Assembly (NCBI GenBank): GCA_937896885.1
Contig: CALBNX010000014.1
Span: 8,913-72,912 of the forward strand
From: an uncultured Clostridia bacterium
Lineage (GTDB): Bacteria; Bacillota; Clostridia; Oscillospirales; Acutalibacteraceae
Reading direction: 5' to 3'
DNA: 64,000 bases
Part shown: positions 17,331-24,957 of the stretch, piece after piece
Layout: every line of letters begins with the position of its first letter
How positions within the stretch are numbered: the first letter of the stretch is position 1
The notes under the pieces: model-generated
Told to the model about the DNA's origin: nothing
Databases searched by the model: none
What the model saw: the letters and a program-made list of their open reading frames with translations, nothing else
Made by a program: the position numbers and the translations under genes

Positions 17331-17810
17331 ATGATGAATAAGTATAGTTGGAAAAAGTCATTGTTTAAAAATATTTTTCTTTTATTTTTATTGGTTGGTA
17401 TAATCATATTAATAGTAGTAATAAGTTATTTGTGGGGAGAACTTATAAAATCGAATGAATTATTTTGTAGTTTGGTGGGTACTTTTTTAGGTATATTTGT
17501 TGCATTAATGTTTGATAGATTAATTGAAAATTTCAAATCAATAAAAACATTAAAGAATTGGCTAATATTATTAGATAAAGAACTTACACCTATTTTACAA
17601 ATACAGCCTAATTCGAGCATTCAGTTTAATTGTTTACAAAATCTAATTAATTCACCAGATTTCACATTATTCATGAAAAACGAGGAGCTTTTATTAAGTT
17701 TATATAATCTTAATAATAACTTGGAAAAATTCGAAAATGGTCAAAATGATAGTAATATAATTAATGCAATAAAAAAAGACATAAAGGTAGTAATTAATTT
17801 CATAAAATAA
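17331..17810 (+). CDS. Membrane protein of the ATP-grasp operon
   Basis: A 159-residue protein; ATG 17331 is preferred to GTG 17322 because AGGTGA lies ahead. Two hydrophobic helices (about 13-35 and 44-63) are followed by a cytoplasmic tail of about 95 residues rich in Asn, Leu and Lys. No family recognised. It is the first gene of an operon with 17825 and 18378, all under the island promoter motif. Confidence 0.6.
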   Translation: MMNKYSWKKSLFKNIFLLFLLVGIIILIVVISYLWGELIKSNELFCSLVGTFLGIFVALMFDRLIENFKSIKTLKNWLILLDKELTPILQIQPNSSIQFNCLQNLINSPDFTLFMKNEELLLSLYNLNNNLEKFENGQNDSNIINAIKKDIKVVINFIK

Positions 17811-17824
17811 AGAGGTGCTTTAAT

Positions 17825-18370
17825 ATGTGCTTAGAACAGAAAAACAAAAAATTTGATTCGTGCTCACCAAATACTTCACAAGAAGAAAAAACTTATGAAG
17901 AAAAGTTAAAAAATAATTATTTACAGAAACTTTTTTTATATACATGGAACTCAACTTACAGAACGGTTGAAGAATCATATCTCAAATACAATGGTCAAAA
18001 AGTATATATTAATTTTGATGATGAGAATACAGATAATTTTAGTTATGTTGGAACTTGTGAAATTGAAGATCATGCAATCTTCATTAATGTAAAATCAAAA
18101 GAAGATAATGACCAATGTTTAGTGATACTAATGAATGATAAAAATTTTGATCATGAGTATGACACAATATATTTTAATGTTGGAATGATGCTTTCATATG
18201 GTCGTAGAAGTCAATTCCCTGAAAGCAAAACGGTTTTTGCTTGCCAAAAAAAACTAAACATAAATAGCAACTCAATTTTTAACAGACTAATAAAAGACCA
18301 ACTTAAAAAATATCAAATTGAACCTAATTTTTTAAAAGAAATTAGTAAGAAAATAGATAAGGTGGGTTGA
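17825..18370 (+). CDS. Hypothetical protein of the ATP-grasp operon
   Basis: A 181-residue soluble protein, GAGGTG seven bases before ATG, 14 bases after the previous stop. An N-terminal acidic-basic stretch with three early cysteines or serines (CLEQKNKKFDSCS) leads to an alternating strand region (KVYINFDDENTDNFSYVG, HAIFINVKS, CLVILMNDK, TIYFNVGMMLSYGRRS) and a helical C-terminus. I do not recognise it. A cargo enzyme partner of the ATP-grasp protein is the natural guess. Confidence 0.55.
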   Translation: MCLEQKNKKFDSCSPNTSQEEKTYEEKLKNNYLQKLFLYTWNSTYRTVEESYLKYNGQKVYINFDDENTDNFSYVGTCEIEDHAIFINVKSKEDNDQCLVILMNDKNFDHEYDTIYFNVGMMLSYGRRSQFPESKTVFACQKKLNINSNSIFNRLIKDQLKKYQIEPNFLKEISKKIDKVG

Positions 18371-18377
18371 TGGAAAT

Positions 18378-19424
18378 ATGAGTTCAATAAATATAACAAA
18401 TGTTGAGGAACTGTTGGAATATAGTAACAACTGCTTTGAAAAAATTATGAGAAAGCATATAGTAATTATACTAAATTCACAAAAGAATCTAGCACCATCA
18501 CCGACTTTAGAATTTGAACATGCAAATTCAATTGAACTTTTTACGGATACTGAATATCAAGAAATTGTGGAAGCTTTTGATGAACTGAAAGTTAAATATT
18601 CAATTTATTATGAAGAATTAAGCTTTATGACGGATGTGTTGAATGGCAATTTAATTCCTGCTGATATTGTGGTTTTTAATTTTGCAAGAAATGGAATAAA
18701 AGAAGGTAAAAAAAGTTTAATTCCGTCTTTTTGCGATTTGTTAAATATAATTTACACAGGTTCTGGAGCTTTTGCTCAATCATTATGTAGAAATAAATTT
18801 GTATATAATAAATTATTACAACAAATTGGTCTCAAGATGCCAAAAACTTGTGGATACACTCCTCAAGGGAAATGGATGGGTGGACTAGAACCACATGATT
18901 TAGATAAAGTAATTATTAAACCTATTGCTGAAAGTGGAAGTATAGGAGTATCTAAAGAAATTGTGCACTATAATTCTTTAAATAAAAATGATATTAATTT
19001 TATACATAATCAAACTATGTTATTTCAAGAATATATTATCGGTAAAGAAGTGGAATGTCCATTTTTTGTAATAAATGGTAATGTGATTGCGTTACCAGCA
19101 ATTGAATTAAAAATAAAGAATCAAAGTTTTTTAGATATAGAAACTTCTGCGAACAATGATTATACTTTTTCAATTTTCAATACTGAAAAAGCAGTTCAAC
19201 TTTATCCTTTACTAGATAAGATAGTTTCAACTTTAAACATTAATGGGTATGGTCGCGCTGATTTTAGAGTGACTAAAGATGGAGAAATGTTTTTATTTGA
19301 TGTTGCTACAATGCCCTTTATATGTAAGCATTCTTCTTTTGCTTTTGCCATGGAATATTTAAATTTAAAAAGGTCTGACATATTTAAAATTATTTTATGT
19401 ATTGCTCTACATAATAAAGTTTAG
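18378..19424 (+). CDS. ATP-grasp ligase related to D-Ala-D-Ala ligase
   Basis: A 348-residue protein with the D-alanine-D-alanine ligase plan: an N-terminal domain (VVFNFARNGIKEGKKSLIPSF, then IIYTGSGAFAQSLCRNKF), a central ATP-binding lid (KVIIKPIAESGSIGVSKE, QTMLFQEYIIGKEVE) and the catalytic end (GYGRADFRVTKDGEMFLFDVATMPF). Ligases normally show E-V-N at the last metal site; here it is D-V-A, so the Asn ligand is missing. That suggests a changed or lost chemistry rather than cell-wall synthesis. As the third gene under the cargo promoter it may ligate an amino acid or tag a peptide. No drug-resistance partner genes (VanH, VanX) are present. Confidence 0.75.
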   Translation: MSSINITNVEELLEYSNNCFEKIMRKHIVIILNSQKNLAPSPTLEFEHANSIELFTDTEYQEIVEAFDELKVKYSIYYEELSFMTDVLNGNLIPADIVVFNFARNGIKEGKKSLIPSFCDLLNIIYTGSGAFAQSLCRNKFVYNKLLQQIGLKMPKTCGYTPQGKWMGGLEPHDLDKVIIKPIAESGSIGVSKEIVHYNSLNKNDINFIHNQTMLFQEYIIGKEVECPFFVINGNVIALPAIELKIKNQSFLDIETSANNDYTFSIFNTEKAVQLYPLLDKIVSTLNINGYGRADFRVTKDGEMFLFDVATMPFICKHSSFAFAMEYLNLKRSDIFKIILCIALHNKV

Positions 19425-19874
19425 TTAGTCTATTGTTAAGAGTTCAACATTTTTATGTTTTTTACATTTCCAACAGGTATAATATAATTTACTATTTTAA
19501 TTACTAAAAAATATTATTTGCCAAGATGTAAAGACATACTAAAGCCGATAATAATTTTCATTGGTGTCGTTTTTAATCCACTTATATGCTAATTACTACT
19601 AAACACGAATGGGTGCTTTTTTTGTAATTCGACTCTTAATAACTAAAACTCAATATGATATAATAATATATTATATAAACACTTTTTAAATTAGCTGTTT
19701 TTGTAACAAAATATTGATAGTATGCGATTTGTAAACATTGAGGATGAGCGATATATTCGTAAGATAGAATGTCAATATTTGACAAACTGTTCTTCATTTT
19801 GATAAGAGAATAATTTAACAAAGAACAGTTCACTTCCCATCTCATCTATCTGTATCATCCCACACCTCACCCCT

Positions 19875-19906
19875 AGCCGATGGTTCTCCCCATCGGCTTA
19901 TTTTTT
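19875..19906 (+). terminator. Rho-independent terminator
   Basis: AGCCGATGG and CCATCGGCT pair over TTCTCC, followed by TATTTTTT. It would end transcripts from the ATP-grasp operon. Confidence 0.85.
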
Positions 19907-19967
19907 ATGTAATAAGCACTTATTTAATGAAAAAATTATAATAGTTTAATTACAAGATGAATTTTTG

Positions 19968-19994
19968 TGTCACAAAATGATGTAAAAAAACGAT
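19968..19994 (+). promoter_or_regulatory. TGTCACA-N16-CGAT promoter motif, copy 4
   Basis: TGTCACA at 19968-19974, 16 bases, CGAT at 19991-19994, then TTATTATATA. The gene start is only 32 bases on, which fixes the transcript start just after the motif and supports a promoter reading. Confidence 0.7.
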
Positions 19995-20025
19995 TTATTA
20001 TATAAAGAGTTTTTGAGGTGATATA

Positions 20026-20343
20026 ATGAATAAAAAAGAACTATATGAACTAAAAAAAGATTTTGAATTTGATTGTTATTTACATGATGACATTTCATAT
20101 CTCTTTATGAAATATGGCTTCTATGTCTGTATGATATTTTTTGCACTTAATGCTATTTTCGGTATATCGTCCATTGTTACCTATATTATTATTGGAGATG
20201 TTTTTGCTTTAATATTTTCAACTTTAATATCTGCACTTCTTTCTTTGCTTGGTGCTTTTGTACACATTGTAGGATTGGTAATTTTTAATATTAAATTCAG
20301 ACAAAAATATCATTACTATAAATATGAAATTTTCTGGCCTTGA
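20026..20343 (+). CDS. Small membrane protein under the cargo promoter
   Basis: A 105-residue protein, GAGGTG seven bases before ATG. Two long hydrophobic helices (about 30-55 and 60-88) are framed by charged ends (MNKKELYELKKDFEFD and FRQKYHYYKYE). No family recognised. The short leader after the promoter motif makes this the simplest member of the putative regulon. Its stop overlaps the convergent relaxase stop region by 28 bases. Membrane toxins, immunity proteins and small defence effectors look like this, but nothing specific supports one of them. Confidence 0.65.
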   Translation: MNKKELYELKKDFEFDCYLHDDISYLFMKYGFYVCMIFFALNAIFGISSIVTYIIIGDVFALIFSTLISALLSLLGAFVHIVGLVIFNIKFRQKYHYYKYEIFWP

Positions 20344-21722
20344 GCAATTTGCTTTTCTTCAATCTTTTGTTGAAGTTTCTTTTCGATGTGTTGATTGATA
20401 TTATCGTTTTTCTCAATTTCATATTGTATGATTTGAGAAATTCGAGCAAACAATCTTAACGAGGAAAGAGTAATTGAAGTCGCTGAAACCATGTTATTTA
20501 CATAACCTTTATGCGATGTCACTTTTGAAGTGGCATCGCTTTTTTGTGCTCGGACATTATTCTTTATCTCTTTTGTGGTATCTTCAACTACTTCTTGTTG
20601 TTCATCTTCTTGTGAGATAAGTTTGAATACTTCATTTACAACTGCATTACGAATACTTTTGAATTCTTTGTTTTGTGATAATGGAATCTTCTTTGGCAAA
20701 TTATCCATATATGTAAGAATAACATTGTTCCTTTGCTCATACCACAGCGCATACAAAGCAGAGACTTTTTCGTCCTTTGCAATTTCATCAACAATAGCAT
20801 CAACAATATTTTTAGTTGATTTAGGAAGATAACCATATACCTTTCTACCTGTATAATCACCAAGCTCGTTAGTAAGTTTTTTGAATAACATTTCAACTGT
20901 TTTATTTCCATAATTACTTTTACTAATTTGCTCACTAATATCGTTGATTATTTCTCTACTGCGTTCTTTAATATTGTCACGATATATAGTTTGTTTTGAA
21001 TAAACTTGTAACAAATCTTGCCTGAATATATCTCTCGCAAATGCAGACTTGAGTTTAAGAATTCCTTGTTCTGTCATATACGGTTGCTTGCCTACAGAAT
21101 AAGCTACCACATGAACATGGGGATGATGACCTTCGTTATGGAATGCCGCATACCATCTTAAATCTTCAATAGGAATTTTCATGCTCTCTGCTATTGCTGG
21201 AACATTAGAACGGATTAACTTTTGCCAAGCATAAGAGTTATCATATCCTAATCGTTCTGCATCTTCTCTTTTTAAAGATATAATATCAGTCCAGACTATG
21301 CCTTCGTGATTAGCAACCGTTTCTGAAACTTTTGATAGATTAATTGGTACATTATCATCAGTAAACAAGCCGTGAGAACCTAGTTTTTCAACTCTTGGTC
21401 TTTTAGCAATGTACTCAACATACTTTTTTCTTTGATTTATGACTTCAGGATTATCTTCAATAGCACGAGCTATGAATTCAGAAGCATTTTTTCTTGTCGG
21501 TGAAGACAAATAATCTTTGTATTCAAAGTTTGAAGCTGTATCGTTCAAGTCTTTCAATATTTCTTTAATCAATCTTTGCTGTTCAACAGTTGCAGGCAAG
21601 TGTTCCCAAGAGTCATCTTTCTTTTCTACACCATCTCTTGTAGCTATATAGTTGATTAAATTTTTTGAATGTTTAACTTTACCCGATTTGATGTATCTGC
21701 ATTTTAATATTATCTTAGCCAA
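20316..21722 (-). CDS. MobL/MobP3-type conjugative relaxase
   Basis: A 468-residue relaxase that nicks the origin of transfer and stays bound to the strand. The start is TTG 21722 (MAKIILKCRY), supported by AAGGA eight bases ahead and an open N-terminus typical of the family. The N-terminal KCRYIKSGKVKHSKNLINYIATRDG is the usual MobL opening; the metal-binding motif III is HNEGHHPHVH at 195-204; the helical C-terminal half is charged. It is preceded by a ribbon-helix-helix MobC-like gene, the usual order. Confidence 0.9.
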   Translation of the reverse strand: MAKIILKCRYIKSGKVKHSKNLINYIATRDGVEKKDDSWEHLPATVEQQRLIKEILKDLNDTASNFEYKDYLSSPTRKNASEFIARAIEDNPEVINQRKKYVEYIAKRPRVEKLGSHGLFTDDNVPINLSKVSETVANHEGIVWTDIISLKREDAERLGYDNSYAWQKLIRSNVPAIAESMKIPIEDLRWYAAFHNEGHHPHVHVVAYSVGKQPYMTEQGILKLKSAFARDIFRQDLLQVYSKQTIYRDNIKERSREIINDISEQISKSNYGNKTVEMLFKKLTNELGDYTGRKVYGYLPKSTKNIVDAIVDEIAKDEKVSALYALWYEQRNNVILTYMDNLPKKIPLSQNKEFKSIRNAVVNEVFKLISQEDEQQEVVEDTTKEIKNNVRAQKSDATSKVTSHKGYVNNMVSATSITLSSLRLFARISQIIQYEIEKNDNINQHIEKKLQQKIEEKQIAQGQKISYL

Positions 21723-21736
21723 TAAATATTTCCTTT

Positions 21737-22147
21737 CTATTCATAGTTTTGAAAAGATACGGCATCTTCAAGTTTAATTGTACCTTGAATTTTTTTGACT
21801 TCATCAACGCACATTCCACGAAGGGCAATTAAGGTATCTTTTTCAATATTGTTACTTGCCGCAGTTACATGAAGCATCATAGCAATCTCGACTGCCATCT
21901 TGAAAAGCAATCTTCCCATTCTATTTTCAAAACTATCAAGCGTTCCTTTCACAGTTGAGAGAACAACATTAGGTAAGTATTCGCGATAGTTTGGTGCAGT
22001 AAGGAAGCCACAATAAAAGATTATTGCTTTTTCAATAAACTCTGATTTGGTCTTGCACCCATCCTTTTTGTATAGCTCATCTATCTTCAATTCTGTTTCA
22101 GGATAATACCATAATTGAAATTTCTTTTTACCTTTTGGATTTGCCAT
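21737..22147 (-). CDS. MobC-like relaxosome accessory protein
   Basis: A 136-residue basic protein with AAAGGAG ahead of ATG, 14 bases before the relaxase start. The N-terminal FQLWYYPETELKIDELYKKDGCKTKSEFIEKAI is a ribbon-helix-helix DNA-binding fold; the rest is helical. It probably binds the origin of transfer and recruits the relaxase. Confidence 0.75.
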   Translation of the reverse strand: MANPKGKKKFQLWYYPETELKIDELYKKDGCKTKSEFIEKAIIFYCGFLTAPNYREYLPNVVLSTVKGTLDSFENRMGRLLFKMAVEIAMMLHVTAASNNIEKDTLIALRGMCVDEVKKIQGTIKLEDAVSFQNYE

Positions 22148-22159
22148 ATATTATCACTC

Positions 22160-22505
22160 CTTTTACTCTAAATTTAGCAGCAACCCTGCTCTAAATGGCT
22201 AAACAGCGTGGTTTCTTGATTTTGCAGTCAAAACACAATTTTTAAGCCCCATTTGCAACCCACTTTTTTGAAAGTCTAAAACCCCTTGACACAGCCCGCG
22301 TTGCGGGCTGTTGTGGTCGAGGAATGGGAGCTTTGCAACCCATCCTCTTTTTCCTGCAACAAAATCGGACAGTGAAAAACTGCCGATTTTCTCTCATTTG
22401 AGTTAGTTTGCAAATTTGCCCCACAAAACCGTTTTTTATTTCTTTGTCGGAATCGTACTCGATTTTCTATTTAAAAGGCTTTAGAGGGCTTTTCTTGGGG
22501 TCACA
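22160..22505. other. GC-rich intergenic region, candidate origin of transfer
   Basis: This 350-base stretch just upstream of the MobC-like and relaxase genes is richer in G and C than its surroundings and codes for nothing credible. It holds a perfect hairpin CAGCCCGC/GCGGGCTG at 22292-22310 and repeated CAACCCA-pyrimidine tracts (near 22256 and 22336). Position and structure fit an oriT; no nic site consensus was recognised. Confidence 0.4.
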
Positions 22506-22510
22506 AATCG

Positions 22511-22759
22511 CTATTCTTTGTTTTCATTGCCTGTGGTTGTCACAGGTCCTTTTTTTCTTCTTTTTAGAGTAGGAACGACTCTGCCACTCCTCATCTCAAT
22601 AAACTCTCTCACATTCTGTGGTACTACCTTTGCATAAACAACTTCAGTAGCTTTTTCAAGTTCATCTTCAAGTGTAACACCTTTTTGTGCGAGATAGATT
22701 TTTAATGCATTTAACTTTTCTTCATCGTACGAAAAATTAATGGGTACTTTTTTTATCAT
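22511..22759 (-). CDS. DUF6103-like small ICE protein
   Basis: An 82-residue protein; ATG 22759 is chosen since AAAGGATG lies ahead, while the longer frame runs into the upstream gene. KVPINFSYDEEKLNALKIYLAQKG followed by LEDELEKATEVVYAKVVP is a strand plus helix pattern like a ribbon-helix-helix or partition accessory protein, and is common next to relaxase modules of Ruminococcus ICEs. Exact role unknown. Confidence 0.65.
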   Translation of the reverse strand: MIKKVPINFSYDEEKLNALKIYLAQKGVTLEDELEKATEVVYAKVVPQNVREFIEMRSGRVVPTLKRRKKGPVTTTGNENKE

Positions 22760-22773
22760 AAGTTTCACATCCT

Positions 22774-23550
22774 TTACATTTCTTGTATGATAGTTGCTAC
22801 GGGTTCTTCTATCCACTCTGCAAGATAAGTGGATACATTTTTCATATTTGCTTTCGATATATCCGTGTCAATCCACTGTGCATCTACTATGCATGAATTC
22901 AAAAAATCCATATTTATTACATTAGTTTTTAAGAACTTTGCATTAGAAAAATTAGAGTGAGTATAAACACCATTTTGCATACCACATTTAATGAATTCAG
23001 CATCTGTAAAATCAGCTTCTTCAGCAGTTACTTTTTCCATATAGCAACCCTCAAATGATGTTCCGATACATTCTGCAAAGCACATCTGTGTATCATGAAA
23101 ACTGCAGTTAATGAATTTTGAACCACTTAATATTACGCTATTTAATTCAAGACCATTGAAGTCATAGCTATCAAAAAACATATTTCTGAAGTCTGCCTGA
23201 ACACCACCATACTCATCATTAAGCCAAAGATAGTGTTTGGCTATTTGAATTTTTATTTCTTGTGGAGTAGGAACAAATAAATTGTCTTTTGTTTCTTCAT
23301 TGAGATATTCAGGTTTAATAATGAACTGCATTTCTCCACAGTACAGACAAGGAACTTCAACTTCTTCTCTTTCTGAAAGCATATCCATTAACAATGTCTG
23401 GTCTAATGATTTCATGCCAAACTCCTGACTCATTGAATCAATATCAAGAAGATAGCGACCATTATGTTGTCCTTTAATAGCTCTCTGAACACATTCGTCA
23501 GCTATCTCTTTCATGTTGTCAGTATAGATTTTTAAGTTTTTGTAGTCCAT
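22774..23550 (-). CDS. Pentapeptide-repeat-like protein of the ICE
   Basis: A 258-residue protein. Residues 1-110 are helical with a CLYCGE zinc-knuckle-like pair at about 68-71. From about 118 the A(D/N)Lxx-type pentapeptide pattern runs to near 245 (VQADFRNMFFDSYDF, EEADFTDAEFIKC, HSNFSNAKFLKTN, ISKANMKNV), giving a right-handed quadrilateral helix. Such proteins can mimic DNA; anti-restriction or gyrase protection is possible but unproven. The preceding gene lies 10 bases away. Confidence 0.7.
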   Translation of the reverse strand: MDYKNLKIYTDNMKEIADECVQRAIKGQHNGRYLLDIDSMSQEFGMKSLDQTLLMDMLSEREEVEVPCLYCGEMQFIIKPEYLNEETKDNLFVPTPQEIKIQIAKHYLWLNDEYGGVQADFRNMFFDSYDFNGLELNSVILSGSKFINCSFHDTQMCFAECIGTSFEGCYMEKVTAEEADFTDAEFIKCGMQNGVYTHSNFSNAKFLKTNVINMDFLNSCIVDAQWIDTDISKANMKNVSTYLAEWIEEPVATIIQEM

Positions 23551-23560
23551 CTTCTACACC

Positions 23561-23923
23561 TCACATTGATATATCAGAGTCCATATTCTCTGATATATTT
23601 TCAAGATTGATATCGTTACTTATATCAAAAATCTTTCGTGCTTCAGGAAGAAATGAAGCATACCTTGCATAAGCACTACCTTGCGCATCAACAAGAATCC
23701 TATCATTACTGTTTTCAGATAATACAAGCATACAACAACGAACATCATCTTCGTAGCCCATGCAATCTCGGTTTTCTAAAATAAAATCATAGTTGTTAAG
23801 TAAATGTTTTGAAAAATATTCAAAGTCACTTTGTGTTAACTCTATGACTTTTGTTACTTTACATTTTTCAGTTTCAATGTCTGCTTCTTTTCTTCTGAAT
23901 GTAGCATTAAAAATCAAGTTCAT
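23561..23923 (-). CDS. Hypothetical ICE protein (DUF6329-like)
   Basis: A 120-residue protein; ATG 23923 follows AGGAGG, whereas the longer frame has no ribosome site. It begins MNLIFNATFRRKEADIETEKC and has a mixed strand and helix make-up with a Cys-Cys pair (VRCCMLVLSE). It is a familiar member of Ruminococcus-type transfer operons, without known function. The start overlaps the NlpC-like gene stop by 4 bases. Confidence 0.6.
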   Translation of the reverse strand: MNLIFNATFRRKEADIETEKCKVTKVIELTQSDFEYFSKHLLNNYDFILENRDCMGYEDDVRCCMLVLSENSNDRILVDAQGSAYARYASFLPEARKIFDISNDINLENISENMDSDISM

Positions 23924-24957
23924 ATATTTTCCTCCTGTTCTAAATATTCGATATATGGTATTTTCAACCAATGTGTCCAAGCGATTGAGGATAACCTCGT
24001 CCGTATAACTCCCACTTGAGTATTAGCTGCCTGAATGACTTCTCCTTTACCTATGTAGATACCAATATGACCTTCGTGCCAAACACCAAGTCCCGGTATT
24101 TCAGGTAGCGTATCAATTGTTCCTTTTTCAGTTGCATTGTCAAACATATTGTCTGCACCAATGTCAGGCATATTGTTTGAACCGATAATCGTCTTCTTAT
24201 TCTCTGTATCGTACCAACTGTAACCTTTTATAAGACCTACACAGTCTGCAGTTCTCTTACCGAGCCAGTTGGAAGTTATAAATTCAACATTGTTTCCAAC
24301 CATATCGGGATATTGCTCTGCTTTAAGTTCAAGCATAGTTTTGTCAAGGACTGTTCCATATGTACCATAAACATATCCCCAATGATTATCTGCCGCATTG
24401 ATGGCCCATGTAACAAGGTCGAGATTGTTCTTGGTTGTTGCATCCGCATATCCTGATGTGTCAATGTAAACAGAACGGATACCGTTCATTATATTTGAGA
24501 AATCTTCAACAGACAAGTCTGTTCCAAAGGTTGAATTGACTTTTGAGATTAACTGTTCATCAGTTTGATTGTCTGAAAAGCAAGCTGTTAGTTTTGAAAC
24601 AAAGTCATTCTGTTTTGCATAATCAGAAAGCCCAAGTACATAAAGTATCTGGGCTTCTTTTATCTGATTATTCGAATGACCTGCATCAGTCATTGATGCT
24701 TGAATATTATTCATTGTGTCTTCGACAAACTGTAACTTTGCTTGTTCTTCTGTAGTTAAACTTGATATAACGGTTTCTTTGATTCCGCTTGTATCTAATT
24801 CAATATTGCCACTGAAAAAATACACAACTGCCACTATTGGCATAAGCAAGCCCACCACAACAGATAAAACCATACAGAGAATCTTTTTCAAGGTTTCGGG
24901 TTCTGTAACAATAGCAAGTGCTATCTTCTTTAAGGCGGTGGCAACGGTAGCAGACAT
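23920..24957 (-). CDS. NlpC/P60-like peptidoglycan hydrolase of the transfer apparatus
   Basis: A 345-residue protein. A membrane helix at about 25-50 (ILCMVLSVVVGLLMPIVAVVY) anchors it, a helical region follows (70-160), then an NlpC/P60-type domain with Cys in RTADCVGLIKGY and His in VWHEGHIGIYIGKG. It would open the cell wall for the conjugation channel, the job of VirB1 in other systems. Its ATG 24957 overlaps the VirB4 stop by one base. Confidence 0.85.
   Translation of the reverse strand: MSATVATALKKIALAIVTEPETLKKILCMVLSVVVGLLMPIVAVVYFFSGNIELDTSGIKETVISSLTTEEQAKLQFVEDTMNNIQASMTDAGHSNNQIKEAQILYVLGLSDYAKQNDFVSKLTACFSDNQTDEQLISKVNSTFGTDLSVEDFSNIMNGIRSVYIDTSGYADATTKNNLDLVTWAINAADNHWGYVYGTYGTVLDKTMLELKAEQYPDMVGNNVEFITSNWLGKRTADCVGLIKGYSWYDTENKKTIIGSNNMPDIGADNMFDNATEKGTIDTLPEIPGLGVWHEGHIGIYIGKGEVIQAANTQVGVIRTRLSSIAWTHWLKIPYIEYLEQEENI

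Larger units (their letters stand above)
19425..20025. other. Gene-free stretch with terminator and promoter motif
   Basis: This has no convincing gene; the one minus-strand frame (69 codons) lacks a ribosome site. It contains a clear plus-strand terminator at 19875 and promoter motif copy 4. The 450 bases between the ATP-grasp stop and the terminator are AT-rich and could carry a long 3' leader or small RNA. Confidence 0.5.

Noticed and set aside
18378..19424. Vancomycin-type resistance ligase
   Set aside because: No VanH, VanX or VanRS-like neighbours, and the last metal-binding motif is changed.
22242..22424. 60-codon minus-strand frame in the GC-rich intergenic region
   Set aside because: No ribosome site, odd composition (Arg, Pro, Ala runs from the hairpin), and it covers the probable origin of transfer.
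22538..22544. Further TGTCACA occurrence
   Set aside because: CGAT is not found 16 bases on and the position is inside a coding region; the same holds for the copies at about 28107 and 62752 on minus.
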